In this document: piece after piece, positions 7,569 through 16,501 of the stretch
How the letters are laid out: each line of letters starts with the position of its first letter
Position numbering within the stretch: position 1 is the stretch's first letter
Origin: Bacteroidales bacterium
Lineage (GTDB): Bacteria > Bacteroidota > Bacteroidia > Bacteroidales > UBA932
Direction: 5' to 3'
Length of the DNA stretch: 40,816 bases
Assembly (NCBI GenBank): GCA_017455065.1
Contig: JAFTBU010000058.1
Location: 1 to 40,816, forward strand
Position numbers and translations under genes: made by a program
The notes under the pieces: model-generated
Seen by the model: the letters and a program-made list of their open reading frames with translations, nothing else
Told to the model about the DNA's origin: nothing
The model's database searches: none

Positions 7569-8057
7569 TCACCGCCGTCGGTAGACGGTGAATTCGAAAC
7601 GGTAGCCCGTTTCGGGGTCCGTGTGCGTCTCGGAGCGGGACTCCACTTCCCAGACCTCGGGGTCTATCTCGGGGAAGAATGCGTCCGCATCCTCCACGAC
7701 CGTGTGCACATGGGTGATGTACAGAAGGTCCATGTCCGGGACCGCAGCCCTGTACACGGATGCGCCGCCCATGATGAAGCACTTCTCGGCGGGACGGGCC
7801 GCCTTGTAGGCCTCATCGAAGGAATATACGCACTCGACCTCGGGGATGGGGTCTCCGCCGAGATTGAGGACTATGTTCTTGCGGCCGGGCAGCGGGCGCC
7901 TGGGCAGCGAAAAATATGTGGTGCGGCCCATGATCACGGGATACCCGCGCGTCGTCTCCTTGAAATACTTCAGGTCCTCGGAAAGATGCCAGGGGAGGTC
8001 TCCCTTGACTCCTATCGCCCAGTTGTCGGCGACGGCGACTATCAGACATTTTTGCAT
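7569..8057 (-). CDS. folA: Dihydrofolate reductase
   Basis: A 162-residue cytosolic enzyme reducing dihydrofolate to tetrahydrofolate with NADPH. It shows the family N-terminus (IVAVADNWAIG), the substrate-site block GDLPWHLSEDLKYFK with the catalytic acid at Asp28, the VIMGRTTYFSLP segment and the NADPH-binding FIMGGASVY. An alternative ATG at 8072 would add five residues (MRRRR); I prefer 8057, which starts at the conserved strand, but 8072 directly follows the thyA stop (TAAATGA) and may be the coupled start. The position after thyA is functionally sensible: thymidylate synthase oxidises the folate that this enzyme regenerates. Confidence 0.95.
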   Translation of the reverse strand: MQKCLIVAVADNWAIGVKGDLPWHLSEDLKYFKETTRGYPVIMGRTTYFSLPRRPLPGRKNIVLNLGGDPIPEVECVYSFDEAYKAARPAEKCFIMGGASVYRAAVPDMDLLYITHVHTVVEDADAFFPEIDPEVWEVESRSETHTDPETGYRFEFTVYRRR

Positions 8058-8072
8058 ACGGCGTCTTCTCAT

Positions 8073-8867
8073 TTATACAGCTACTGGGGCTTTGATAGCA
8101 GGCCACGGGTCGTAGCCTTCCAGGGTGAAATCTTCGTATTTGAAATCGAACAGGTCCTTCACTGCAGGGTTGATCTTCATGACAGGAAGCGGCCTGGGCT
8201 CGCGGGAGAGCTGCTCGGCCACCTGGTCGAAATGGTTTACATACAGGTGCGTGTCGCCGGTGGTGTGTACGAACTCCCCGGGCTCGAGACCGCAGACCTG
8301 AGCGATCATCATGGTCAGGAGGGAGTAGGATGCGATGTTGAACGGGACACCGAGGAAGGTGTCGGCGCTGCGCTGGTACAGCTGGCAGGAGAGTTTCCCC
8401 TCGGCCACGTAGAACTGGAAAAGGCAGTGGCAGGGCGGCAGGGCCATCTTGTCCACCTCGCCGGGGTTCCAGGCGCTGACCAGGATACGGCGCGAGTCGG
8501 GATTGTGCTTGATGGTGTCGATGACCTGCGAGAGCTGGTCTATGCTGCGTCCGTCGGGAGCGGGCCAGCTGCGCCACTGGTGTCCGTACACGGGACCGAG
8601 GTCTCCGTTTTCGTCGGCCCATTCATCCCAGATGCTCACTCCGTGCTCCTTGAGGTAGCGGATGTTGGTGTCGCCGGAGATGAACCACAGCAGCTCGTAG
8701 ATTATGGATTTCAGATGGACTTTCTTGGTGGTGAGCAGGGGGAAACCCTTCTGCAGGTCGAAACGCATCTGGTAGCCGAACACGCTCTGCGTGCCGACTC
8801 CGGTGCGGTCGCTCTTCATGACTCCGTGCTCCCGGATGTGCCTCAACAGATCCAGATATTGTTTCAT
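8073..8867 (-). CDS. thyA: Thymidylate synthase
   Basis: A 264-residue ThyA, which makes dTMP from dUMP with methylene-tetrahydrofolate as donor and reductant. The nucleophile Cys146 lies in [11 protein letters not shown]. The dUMP-binding segment [17 protein letters not shown] and a [10 protein letters not shown] block are intact. Length is the same as in many bacterial ThyA proteins. It overlaps galM by 4 bases (ATGA at 8864-8867), and its stop is immediately followed by a possible folA start, so translation of galM, thyA and folA is probably coupled. Confidence 0.98.
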   Translation of the reverse strand: MKQYLDLLRHIREHGVMKSDRTGVGTQSVFGYQMRFDLQKGFPLLTTKKVHLKSIIYELLWFISGDTNIRYLKEHGVSIWDEWADENGDLGPVYGHQWRSWPAPDGRSIDQLSQVIDTIKHNPDSRRILVSAWNPGEVDKMALPPCHCLFQFYVAEGKLSCQLYQRSADTFLGVPFNIASYSLLTMMIAQVCGLEPGEFVHTTGDTHLYVNHFDQVAEQLSREPRPLPVMKINPAVKDLFDFKYEDFTLEGYDPWPAIKAPVAV

Positions 8868-9886
8868 TTCTTTACTGAAAATGCGAATATTATAGCCTGC
8901 TCATACGTGTCCCCGGGCAGCAGCAGGGTGCTGGGATAGTCGGGATGGTTGGGTGAATCGGGGAAATGCTGGCACTCGATGGCCACGCCGGCGTAGTCCT
9001 CGTAGATGTGGCCGTGCTTGCCGGGAGCGCAGCCGGAGAGCCAGTTGCCGGTATAGACCTGGACGCCGGGCTGGGTGGAGACCACCTCGAGACGGCGCCC
9101 TGATTTCTCTGACCAGAGCTCCGCTACATCCTGCAGCTGACCTTCGCTGGCACCGTCCACCACCCAGCAGGCGTCATAACCCTTGCCGTAGCGGATGGCG
9201 GGGAAATCGGCCTCCAGGTCACGTCCGAGCTTCTTGGGCATGAGGAAATCCATTGGGGTGCCGGCCACGGGCTCGGAGTCGCCCAGGGGGATGAGCCCCT
9301 CGTCGGTGGGCAGGTACTCGGAGGCGTTGAGGCGCAGGAAATGGTCCCGGATGTCCCCGCTGCCCTCGCCGTCCAGGTTGAAATAGGCGTGGTTGGTCAG
9401 GTTGATGACCGTGGGGGCGTCGGTGCGGGCGGTGAAAGTGAGGCGGAGCTCGTTCTGCTCGCTCCACTCGTAGCGGGCGACCACTTTGAGATTGCCGGGA
9501 TAACCCATCTCGCCGTCAGGCGAAAAATACATGAACTCCACGGCATCGCCGTCCACGCGGGCGTCCCAGACCTTGTTCTGGAAGCCTTCGGGGCCGCCGT
9601 GCAGGTGGTTGGGGCCGTTGTTGACGGGGACGCTGTACTGCTTGTCCCCTATGCTGAAGCGACCCAGGGCAATGCGGTTGGCGTACCTGCCGGGGCACTT
9701 GCCTATGCAGGGGGCGTCGCCGATGTAGCTTTGGGGGTCGTCGTAGCCCAGGGCCACGTCGCCCAGCTGTCCGTCCTTGTCGGGAACCACCACGGATACT
9801 ATGGCCGCGCCGATGCGGGACAGGGTCACGCTGGCACCGGAGGCGTTGGTGATGGTGTAGAGGTATTCGCTGACTTTGATATCCAT
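8864..9886 (-). CDS. galM: Aldose 1-epimerase (galactose mutarotase)
   Basis: A 340-residue mutarotase interconverting the alpha and beta anomers of galactose and other aldoses, feeding galactokinase. Family blocks are present in order: [20 protein letters not shown] with a conserved His, a [10 protein letters not shown] motif with the second catalytic His, PVAGTPMDF, and near the C-terminus a [16 protein letters not shown] block with the catalytic Glu. I chose ATG 9886, 4 bases after the upstream lipoprotein stop, because the longer frame from 9940 would run into that gene. There is no signal peptide, so it is cytosolic. galK lies in another transcription unit about 7 kb away. Confidence 0.95.
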   Translation of the reverse strand: MDIKVSEYLYTITNASGASVTLSRIGAAIVSVVVPDKDGQLGDVALGYDDPQSYIGDAPCIGKCPGRYANRIALGRFSIGDKQYSVPVNNGPNHLHGGPEGFQNKVWDARVDGDAVEFMYFSPDGEMGYPGNLKVVARYEWSEQNELRLTFTARTDAPTVINLTNHAYFNLDGEGSGDIRDHFLRLNASEYLPTDEGLIPLGDSEPVAGTPMDFLMPKKLGRDLEADFPAIRYGKGYDACWVVDGASEGQLQDVAELWSEKSGRRLEVVSTQPGVQVYTGNWLSGCAPGKHGHIYEDYAGVAIECQHFPDSPNHPDYPSTLLLPGDTYEQAIIFAFSVKK

Positions 9887-9890
9887 GTCT

Positions 9891-10841
9891 TTACTGTTGT
9901 ATTTCGTCAAGGAATGCCAGCACCCGCTCCACGGGGGCATCCTTGAATATCACTTTCTTGTCTGTATCCAGCAGATAGAGGGACGGGATGGCCCTCACGC
10001 AGTAGAGTTCGTTGTTACGTATGACCAGGTCGGGGTCGTAGCCGGTGCTCCAGTTGCGGGGATAGTTGGGCTCGTACTCCTTCCAGGCCTTCCAGTCTTC
10101 GTCGATGTAGATGTTGACCACGGCGAGGGATCCGGACTTGATGGCGGGATCCAGATACTCCCTCGAAGTGAGGGTGTTGATGATATCGCGGCAGTCCTGG
10201 CATCCGGGATTGCTGAAAAACAGGATGGTGTAGTCCGCCTTGGTATCGTAGAGACGGTGGCTGCGGCCGCGGGCGTCCACATAGCGGAAGTCCGGGACCT
10301 GCTGCCCCCATTGGTTCATGGCGCACATGGCTGCCTCATACTCATAGGCGTGCCGCACGTTCTCGGCGGTGCATTCCGACGCCGCCATGCCCCGCACGAA
10401 AGGAAGATAGAGGTCCTCGTCGCGGTAGGGGGAGTTGGGGTCGTACAGATAGCTGGAGACTATCTCCGTCATGCGCAGGTACAGCAGCCCATTGGGTTCC
10501 TGCTTCTGGGCCGTCTCGAGTTTGGAGAAAAAGGCGGCGACCTGGGCCTGGGCCGTGGCCTTGGGTTCCATATTCAGCAGGTAGATGTAGTTGGAGACAG
10601 CCTGCTCCACATCCTGGTTGGGCACTCCGCAGACCAGGGAGGAATCGGTGACCTGGCCGGGGATGAAGAACTTGTCCCAATAATGCTCCGCCCCGTAGGC
10701 TATCCTATCGTCCGGAGAGGAGTACATCGCCGGCACCTCGCACATGGGGAAGGGTCTGGGTGCCGCTTTGCTCCCTGTACCCGTCTTGCAGGAAGAGAGG
10801 AGCAGCAGGGTCAGGGTCAATATGGGAAGGATATTTTTCAT
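9891..10841 (-). CDS. Thioredoxin-fold lipoprotein (DUF5106-like)
   Basis: A 316-residue predicted lipoprotein. Residues 1-17 are a hydrophobic signal with lipobox LSSC (lipidated Cys18). The C-terminal half is thioredoxin-like, with a redox pair CQDC at Cys214 and Cys217 preceded by the strand YTILFFSNPG. The N-terminal half resembles the DUF5106 domain found with thioredoxin folds in Bacteroidetes (recognised by pattern, not by search). It probably acts as a thiol-disulfide protein in the periplasm. ATG 10841 gives the clean signal peptide; the frame extends 5 residues upstream. It is the first gene of the operon leading to galM, thyA and folA; the link to those genes is unclear. Confidence 0.8.
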   Translation of the reverse strand: MKNILPILTLTLLLLSSCKTGTGSKAAPRPFPMCEVPAMYSSPDDRIAYGAEHYWDKFFIPGQVTDSSLVCGVPNQDVEQAVSNYIYLLNMEPKATAQAQVAAFFSKLETAQKQEPNGLLYLRMTEIVSSYLYDPNSPYRDEDLYLPFVRGMAASECTAENVRHAYEYEAAMCAMNQWGQQVPDFRYVDARGRSHRLYDTKADYTILFFSNPGCQDCRDIINTLTSREYLDPAIKSGSLAVVNIYIDEDWKAWKEYEPNYPRNWSTGYDPDLVIRNNELYCVRAIPSLYLLDTDKKVIFKDAPVERVLAFLDEIQQ

Positions 10842-10882
10842 TTCACACAGGGCCAAAGTCGGGTAAAGTTAATTAAAAATAT

Positions 10883-10890
10883 TAGATTTG
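10883..10890 (+). promoter_or_regulatory. -7 box before the HExxH/barrel protein gene
   Basis: TAGATTTG matches TAnnTTTG and ends 7 bases before the ATG at 10898, so the leader would be only a few bases. No convincing -33 element is seen. The short gap (10842-10897) must also hold the promoter of the divergent lipoprotein operon. Confidence 0.5.
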
Positions 10891-10897
10891 TGAAAGA

Positions 10898-13792
10898 ATG
10901 AGACTGCGTACTACCATAGCCGCCATAGTTTTGACCTGTCTTTCCGCCTTGACGGCCAAGGCGCAGTTCATGACCTACGGGACGGAGCCGGCCTCGGTAA
11001 GATGGTCCTTCGTCGAGACGGAAAACTACCGTGTCATATACCCCCGCGGCCTGGATTCCCTGGCCCGGGTGTACGCACACAATCTCGAGGCCTGCAGGGA
11101 AGCCGTCTCCGGCAGCATAGGGATGGCCCCCAACGAGTTTTCCCGCCGCCGTCTCCCGGTGGTACTCCACCCCTACACCGCAGCCTCCAACGGCATGGTC
11201 ACATGGGCTCCGCGCAGGATGGAGCTGCTCACCGTCCCGGACACCTTCGACCCCGAGCCCCTGCCCTGGGTGACCCAGCTCAGCATCCACGAGTCCCGCC
11301 ATGTGGCGCAGATGCAGGCGGGTCATCTCCCTAAATACAAGGTTTTCAACATCCTGGTCGGAGAGCTGTTCTCCGGAGGGATGGCCGGCATCTACAGCGG
11401 TCCCGCCATACTGGAAGGTGACGCAGTGGTGGCGGAGACGGCGCTGACCCGCTCTGGAAGGGGGCGCAGCCACGATTTCCTCTCTTACTACCGCGCCAGC
11501 TACGCCCAAGGGGAGAGCCGGGATTATTGGCAATGGAGATGGGGGTCGCTGCGGCGCTACACTCCCGACTACTACAAGATAGGGTACCTGATGGAAGCGG
11601 GCCTGGACGGCATCTGGGGCGGCCCCGGCTTTGCCCGGAGCTATTACGGCAACATACGTGACCGCTTCTTCCCCCTCTTCAATTTCCAGAAGACGATAAA
11701 AGGCATCACCGGGAAAAACCTGAGGGACACTTTCACCGAAATCATTGACAGCCTGACGGCATACTGGGCCGCCGACGCGGCTTCCAGGGCTCCATACACA
11801 GCGCTGGAGCAGCTCACCCCCACCCCGAAACACTTCACTTCCTTCTACGGCTCGGCAGAGCTGGGAGGACAGCTCTATTCCATACGCTCATCCCTGACCG
11901 ACGCCTCCCAACTGGTAAGGATCGCCCCGGACGGCAGCGCCAAGGTGGTCTCTTCCTTCGCTGCGGGCACTTCCCGCCTGCAGCCGGACAGGACCCTCGG
12001 AAGGCTCTACTGGAGTGAAAACATAGCTGACCCGCGCTGGGAGATAGCCTCGAGCTCCGACATACGCTACTTCGACGGCCATGACACCAGGTTCCTGACC
12101 CGCGGCGGCCGGTACTTCCACCCCGCACCCTCGCAAGACGGCAGCGTCGCCGCCACATTCTTCCCTGTCGAGGGCGGCTCGGAGGCGGTGGTGCTGGACG
12201 GAGGAGGGCAGGTGCTCTCTCGCTTCCCCGCCCCCGGGGACATACAGATCGTGGAGACGGCCTGGGCGGGAGGACAATTGTACTGCAGCGGCATCTCCGA
12301 AGAAGGCTTCGGCATCTACAGGGCGGAGGATTTCCAGCCCGTGCTCCCGCCGGTGCACACCCACATAAAGCAGCTCGGCAGCCACGAAGGCCGGCTGTAT
12401 TTCATAAGCGACAGGGACGGAGCCGGGGAGCTGTATTCATTGTCCCCGCAGGACGGGAGCGTGCTCAAGCACAGCTCCACCCCCAACGGCATCTCCGAAT
12501 GGCTGTTCGCCGGGGAGCAGCTGCTGGTCACCCGCGTCGACGCCGACGGGAAGATGCTGCACCGGGCGGCGGCATCGGAAGGGACGGCCGTCGAATTCGG
12601 GGAGCTGAAGCCCTTCCCCTTCGCGGAGACCCTCGCCGGCAGGGAGCATCCCGCCGCTCCCGCGGAAGTGTCGGTGAGCGCTCCGCGCCGCTACTCCAAG
12701 GCCGCCCACCTGCTGCACTTCCACTCCTGGGCTCCCGCCTATGTCAACATTGACAATATCTCAGCGCTGAGCTTTTCGAACATGAGCCAGAACCTGGGGC
12801 TCGGTCTCACCGGCTTTTTCCAGAATGACCTGGGGAGCATGTCGGGATTTGTCGCCTACTCTGGCTGGACGCCGATGTACGGATTCCGCCACGGCCTCCA
12901 CGCGGGATTCAAATACAGCGGGCTGTACCCCGTCATCGAGGCCAAGCTGAACGTCAACAACAGGGAGCGCTTCGACCATCAGGTCGAATCCGGGAAGGTG
13001 ATTTCCACGCCCGGGACGAAGCCCTATGTGAGTCTGCAAGCCCAGCTGTACATACCCTGGACATGGAACTGGGGTGGCTGGAACCGGGGGGTGCTGCCCA
13101 AATTGTCCCTGGACACCGGCAACGACGGTTTCATCGCCGGCCGCACCCGCCCCATCACCAAACTGTCCTTCAGCACCAGGGCCTACATCATAAGGTCGCT
13201 CTCGCAGAGCCAGGTGTACCCCCGCTGGGGCATAGGGCTTGAAGCCGGATACAGGATCCATCCCGGGCTGGACGACCTCTACAATGACAATCTCTACGCC
13301 TACCTGTACGGCTACATACCCGGCCTGGCGCCGACCCACGGCATACGCCTGACCGCCCTGGCCGAGACCACGCCCCACACGAGGTTGCTGGCTGACAGCT
13401 ACATCAATACGTCCCCGCGCGGCTTCAATTCCGCCTCCCTGCCCCATCTGCTCTCCGCCTACCCGTACCGGGGTAAAGTCACGGTGGACTACGCCCTGCC
13501 TTTCGCTCCGGTGGACTGGTCTTTCCTGTGCCCGGTAGCCTACATAAAAGGGTTCGAACTCATCCTGCATTTCGACCATGGTTTCGCCTACGGCGGTTCC
13601 CGCCCCGGAGGCACGCTGGACACGGCCGGAGTGGATTTCGACGTGCGTCTCGCCAATCTCGCGTGGATCCCGTATGACACCCGGATAGGCGTTTCTTACA
13701 ATTACAATTTCGGATCCCTGTTCGAGCATTTCGACGAGACCCTGCCGATCAAACGGCATTTCGTAGGTATGATATTCTCCATTTCTCTATAG
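10898..13792 (+). CDS. Exported HExxH metallopeptidase-like protein with propeller-like middle and C-terminal beta-barrel
   Basis: A 964-residue exported protein that I cannot place in a named family. A signal peptide covers residues 1-23 (ending AKAQ). Next is a gluzincin-like region: HESRH at 131-135 fits HExxH, and EGDA at 173-176 looks like the downstream glutamate ligand motif. About residues 300-590 contain repeated strand-rich segments with SDRDGAGELYS-type motifs, like a TolB/WD40-type propeller. From about 615 to the end, alternating aromatic strands and a final MIFSISL suggest an outer-membrane beta-barrel. This order suggests a surface or periplasmic peptidase anchored in the outer membrane, but activity is an inference. 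The CpXC gene follows after 2 bases. Confidence 0.7.
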   Translation: MRLRTTIAAIVLTCLSALTAKAQFMTYGTEPASVRWSFVETENYRVIYPRGLDSLARVYAHNLEACREAVSGSIGMAPNEFSRRRLPVVLHPYTAASNGMVTWAPRRMELLTVPDTFDPEPLPWVTQLSIHESRHVAQMQAGHLPKYKVFNILVGELFSGGMAGIYSGPAILEGDAVVAETALTRSGRGRSHDFLSYYRASYAQGESRDYWQWRWGSLRRYTPDYYKIGYLMEAGLDGIWGGPGFARSYYGNIRDRFFPLFNFQKTIKGITGKNLRDTFTEIIDSLTAYWAADAASRAPYTALEQLTPTPKHFTSFYGSAELGGQLYSIRSSLTDASQLVRIAPDGSAKVVSSFAAGTSRLQPDRTLGRLYWSENIADPRWEIASSSDIRYFDGHDTRFLTRGGRYFHPAPSQDGSVAATFFPVEGGSEAVVLDGGGQVLSRFPAPGDIQIVETAWAGGQLYCSGISEEGFGIYRAEDFQPVLPPVHTHIKQLGSHEGRLYFISDRDGAGELYSLSPQDGSVLKHSSTPNGISEWLFAGEQLLVTRVDADGKMLHRAAASEGTAVEFGELKPFPFAETLAGREHPAAPAEVSVSAPRRYSKAAHLLHFHSWAPAYVNIDNISALSFSNMSQNLGLGLTGFFQNDLGSMSGFVAYSGWTPMYGFRHGLHAGFKYSGLYPVIEAKLNVNNRERFDHQVESGKVISTPGTKPYVSLQAQLYIPWTWNWGGWNRGVLPKLSLDTGNDGFIAGRTRPITKLSFSTRAYIIRSLSQSQVYPRWGIGLEAGYRIHPGLDDLYNDNLYAYLYGYIPGLAPTHGIRLTALAETTPHTRLLADSYINTSPRGFNSASLPHLLSAYPYRGKVTVDYALPFAPVDWSFLCPVAYIKGFELILHFDHGFAYGGSRPGGTLDTAGVDFDVRLANLAWIPYDTRIGVSYNYNFGSLFEHFDETLPIKRHFVGMIFSISL

Positions 13793-13794
13793 CC

Positions 13795-14418
13795 ATGTCA
13801 CAAACCGTCAATACTTCCATCCGCTGCTCCCGCTGCCATCAGGATTTCTCTTGCGAATGCTACACATCCATCAATGTAGCCGGGGACCCCGAACTCAAGG
13901 CCAAGGTCAAATCCGGAGAAGTTTTCGTCAAGGAATGCCCCTGCTGCGGGACGGTCAACCTGGTCACCTCCCCTGTGCTCTACCACGACCCGGAGGAGAT
14001 GCTGATGATCTGGCTTACCGACGGCAACCCGGCCACTGAAAGGGCTGCACGCGAGGTTTTCATCTCCACTCCCGGGCTGGAGCACTACACGGGACGGCTG
14101 GTGAGCGATGTAGGCAGCCTGATGGAAAAGGTGAAGATTTTCGACGCCGGGCTGGACGATGTGGTGGTGGAGCTGAGCAAGTTCGTCACCGCACAGGAGC
14201 TCGGGAAGGACGTGAAGCTGAAATTCGTCAGCCTGGACGGGGCGGACAACACCATCACCCTGACCTATCCCAAGGACGGGAAGATGGAGATGGTGGAGAT
14301 AGGTTTCAACGTGTACGAAGACTGCCGCGGCATAGTGAAGCGCAACCCTTCGATGCAAGAGCGCTCAAAAGGCCTGGTCAGGATAGACGCTGACTGGGTG
14401 GCGGGATTTATACGTTGA
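13795..14418 (+). CDS. CpXC domain zinc protein
   Basis: A 207-residue cytosolic protein with the N-terminal CpXC domain: a zinc-ribbon-like set of cysteines (Cys11, Cys14, Cys48, Cys51) separated by an INVAGDPELKAKVKSGE segment, then VLYHDPEEMLMIWL, all typical of the family. The C-terminal 100 residues are alpha/beta with no motif I recognise. The function of the family is not established. The gene starts 2 bases after the large exported protein and is almost certainly co-transcribed with it. Its 3' end overlaps the convergent ychF by 11 bases. Confidence 0.8.
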   Translation: MSQTVNTSIRCSRCHQDFSCECYTSINVAGDPELKAKVKSGEVFVKECPCCGTVNLVTSPVLYHDPEEMLMIWLTDGNPATERAAREVFISTPGLEHYTGRLVSDVGSLMEKVKIFDAGLDDVVVELSKFVTAQELGKDVKLKFVSLDGADNTITLTYPKDGKMEMVEIGFNVYEDCRGIVKRNPSMQERSKGLVRIDADWVAGFIR

Positions 14419-15508
14419 AAAGGAAGTGCATGATGTCGCCGTCCTGGACGACATACTCCTTGCCTTCGGTGGCCAGGCGGCCGGCGGCGCGGCATCCGGC
14501 TTCGGACTTGTAAGTCACGAAATCCTCATATTTGATCACCTCGGCACGGATGAAGCCCCTTTCGAAATCGGTGTGGATGACTCCTGCGGCCTTGGGCGCC
14601 TTGTCCCCCCTGTGGATGGTCCAGGCGCGGCATTCGTCGGCGCCTGCGGTGAAGAAGGTCTGGAGGCCGAGCAGGCGGTAGGCGCCCTGGATGAGACGGA
14701 CGACACCGGATTCGCTCAGACCCATTTCCTCCAGGAACATCTGGCGGTCTTCGTATTCTTCTATCTCGGCTATCTCGGACTCTGTCTTCGCGGCGATGAC
14801 CAGGATCTCGGCGTGTTCGTCGGCGACGGCCTTGCGGACAGCTTCCACATAGGCATTGCCGGAGGCGGCAGACGCGTCATCCACATTGCAGACATACATC
14901 ACGGGCTTGTTGGTGAGCAGGAACAGGTCGTGGGCGAGGCTTTCTTCCTCTTCGTTCAGCAGGGCGACGCTGCGGCAGGACTTGCCCTGCAGCAGGGCCT
15001 CGCGGTAACGGGTCAGGAGCTCGGCGAGCTTGCGGGCGTCCTTGTCTCCGGCCTTTCCGGCCTTGTCGGCCTTGGCCAGGCGGTTTTCCACTGTCTCCAG
15101 ATCCTTTATCTGGAGCTCGGTATCGACCACTTCCTTGTCGCGGACAGGGTCCACGCTGCCGTCCACATGGACCACATTGCCGTCTTCGAAGCAGCGGAGC
15201 ACATGCAGTATGGCGTCGCACTCACGGATGTTGGCGAGGAACTGGTTGCCCAGACCCTCTCCCCTGCTGGCCCCTTTGACCAGACCGGCGATATCCACGA
15301 TATCCACGGTGGCTGGGACCACGCTCTTGGGTTTGCACATGTCCACGAGGACTTCCAGACGTTTGTCCGGGACATTGGTCGAACCGAGGTTGGGCTCTAT
15401 GGTGCAGAACGGGAAATTGGCGCTCTGGGCCTTGCCTGAACTTATGCAATTGAAAAGTGTCGATTTACCGACGTTGGGAAGACCCACTATACCGCATTTG
15501 AGAGACAT
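14408..15508 (-). CDS. ychF: Redox-regulated ATPase YchF
   Basis: A 366-residue Obg-like P-loop protein of the YchF/OLA1 family, which binds ribosomes and prefers ATP to GTP. The G1 loop GLPNVGKST lies at about residues 8-16, [19 protein letters not shown] is the G3 region, and the [11 protein letters not shown] segment replaces the GTP-specific NKxD motif as expected for ATP use. A TGS domain occupies the C-terminus ([18 protein letters not shown]). I chose ATG 15508 because it starts [12 protein letters not shown]; a longer frame begins at 15529 but crosses the likely transcript start. The gene is transcribed alone. Confidence 0.97.
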   Translation of the reverse strand: MSLKCGIVGLPNVGKSTLFNCISSGKAQSANFPFCTIEPNLGSTNVPDKRLEVLVDMCKPKSVVPATVDIVDIAGLVKGASRGEGLGNQFLANIRECDAILHVLRCFEDGNVVHVDGSVDPVRDKEVVDTELQIKDLETVENRLAKADKAGKAGDKDARKLAELLTRYREALLQGKSCRSVALLNEEEESLAHDLFLLTNKPVMYVCNVDDASAASGNAYVEAVRKAVADEHAEILVIAAKTESEIAEIEEYEDRQMFLEEMGLSESGVVRLIQGAYRLLGLQTFFTAGADECRAWTIHRGDKAPKAAGVIHTDFERGFIRAEVIKYEDFVTYKSEAGCRAAGRLATEGKEYVVQDGDIMHFLFNV

Positions 15509-15526
15509 AATCTTTATTTTAGCCTT

Positions 15527-15534
15527 CAAATTTA
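15527..15534 (-). promoter_or_regulatory. -7 box of ychF
   Basis: On the minus strand TAAATTTG fits TAnnTTTG, about 18 bases before the ATG at 15508. No clear -33 element is visible. The position supports the shorter YchF start. Confidence 0.45.
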
Positions 15535-15598
15535 CTCATTAAAAAAGATATTTCTTTTTCTTTGGCCGATTTACTTCGATTTTTCGCAGTTTGCGGGC

Positions 15599-16477
15599 AT
15601 GAAAAAACTGCTTGTCATCTGCCTGGGGGTCTTCGCCGTGTTCTGGAACCTGGAGAATTTCTTCGACTGGAGGATGGCGGACGAGGGAGGGAAACACTGG
15701 ACCTATGGGCGTTTCCATGCCAAATGCCACGGCATCGCCAAAGCCCTGCTGGACCTCTCCGCCGGGGCGGGCGGGGACTTCCCCGACCTCATCGGTTTCT
15801 GCGAAGTGGGAGACGCTTACGTGCTGCGACGGCTGCTTTCACAGACGGTGCTGCGGAAGCTCGACTACGACATCATCCATTTCGATTCCCCGGACACCCG
15901 CGGCATCGACTGCGCCCTGCTGTACCGCCGGGGGAAGCTCCGGCCATTGTCCTGCGAAGCCGTTCCCCTGCTTTCTGACAATGGCGACACCATCCCCACC
16001 CGGAGCCAGCTGCGCTGCCTCTTCGAGGACGCCGGCGGCGACACACTCGGTGTGGTCGTGGTGCACCACCCTTCCAAAGTCGGCGGGGCGGCAGCCGAAG
16101 GGCGGAGGAAGGCCGCCATTGCCCTGACGCGGGAGCTGTGCCTCTCGACCGGTCCCCGGTGCCTCTGTATGGGGGATTTCAACGAAGTCGCCGATTCGGA
16201 AAACCTCTCCGCCCTCGCTCCTCTGCAGGATCTTTCCCTGCCTCTGCGGGACGAAGGCAGAGGCAGCATCAAATACGACGGGGCGTGGGAGCTGATAGAC
16301 CGGGCCCTGGTGTACGGAGCTTTCTCGTTCGCCAGGATGGGCCTTTTCGACGACAGGTCGCTCAGCACCCGTGACAAAGGCTTCGGCGGCACAAAGCCTC
16401 TCCGCACCTTTACGGGGCCTGCCTACCTCGGCGGGATCAGCGACCATTATCCTATATGGGTAATGCTGGATTATTGA
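15599..16477 (+). CDS. Endonuclease/exonuclease/phosphatase family protein
   Basis: A 292-residue metal-dependent phosphodiesterase-fold (EEP) protein. First-strand motif FWNLEN at 15-20, then PDLIGFCEV with the metal-binding Glu, VVVHHPSK, the GDFNE motif around residue 195 and the terminal SDHYP with catalytic His283 are all present. The N-terminus is hydrophobic (MKKLLVICLGVFAVF) but merges directly into the first EEP strand, so it is not a normal cleavable signal; the start could lie slightly elsewhere. It may act on nucleic acids or on phosphoesters; similar Bacteroidetes proteins are annotated only by family. galK follows 24 bases downstream but has its own -7 box. Confidence 0.88.
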   Translation: MKKLLVICLGVFAVFWNLENFFDWRMADEGGKHWTYGRFHAKCHGIAKALLDLSAGAGGDFPDLIGFCEVGDAYVLRRLLSQTVLRKLDYDIIHFDSPDTRGIDCALLYRRGKLRPLSCEAVPLLSDNGDTIPTRSQLRCLFEDAGGDTLGVVVVHHPSKVGGAAAEGRRKAAIALTRELCLSTGPRCLCMGDFNEVADSENLSALAPLQDLSLPLRDEGRGSIKYDGAWELIDRALVYGAFSFARMGLFDDRSLSTRDKGFGGTKPLRTFTGPAYLGGISDHYPIWVMLDY

Positions 16478-16488
16478 AAGGAAAATGC

Positions 16489-16496
16489 TACATTTG
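16489..16496 (+). promoter_or_regulatory. -7 box of galK
   Basis: TACATTTG fits TAnnTTTG and ends only 5 bases before the galK ATG at 16502. This predicts a leaderless or nearly leaderless galK mRNA from this promoter. No strong -33 element is visible. Confidence 0.5.
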
Positions 16497-16501
16497 TAGA
16501 T

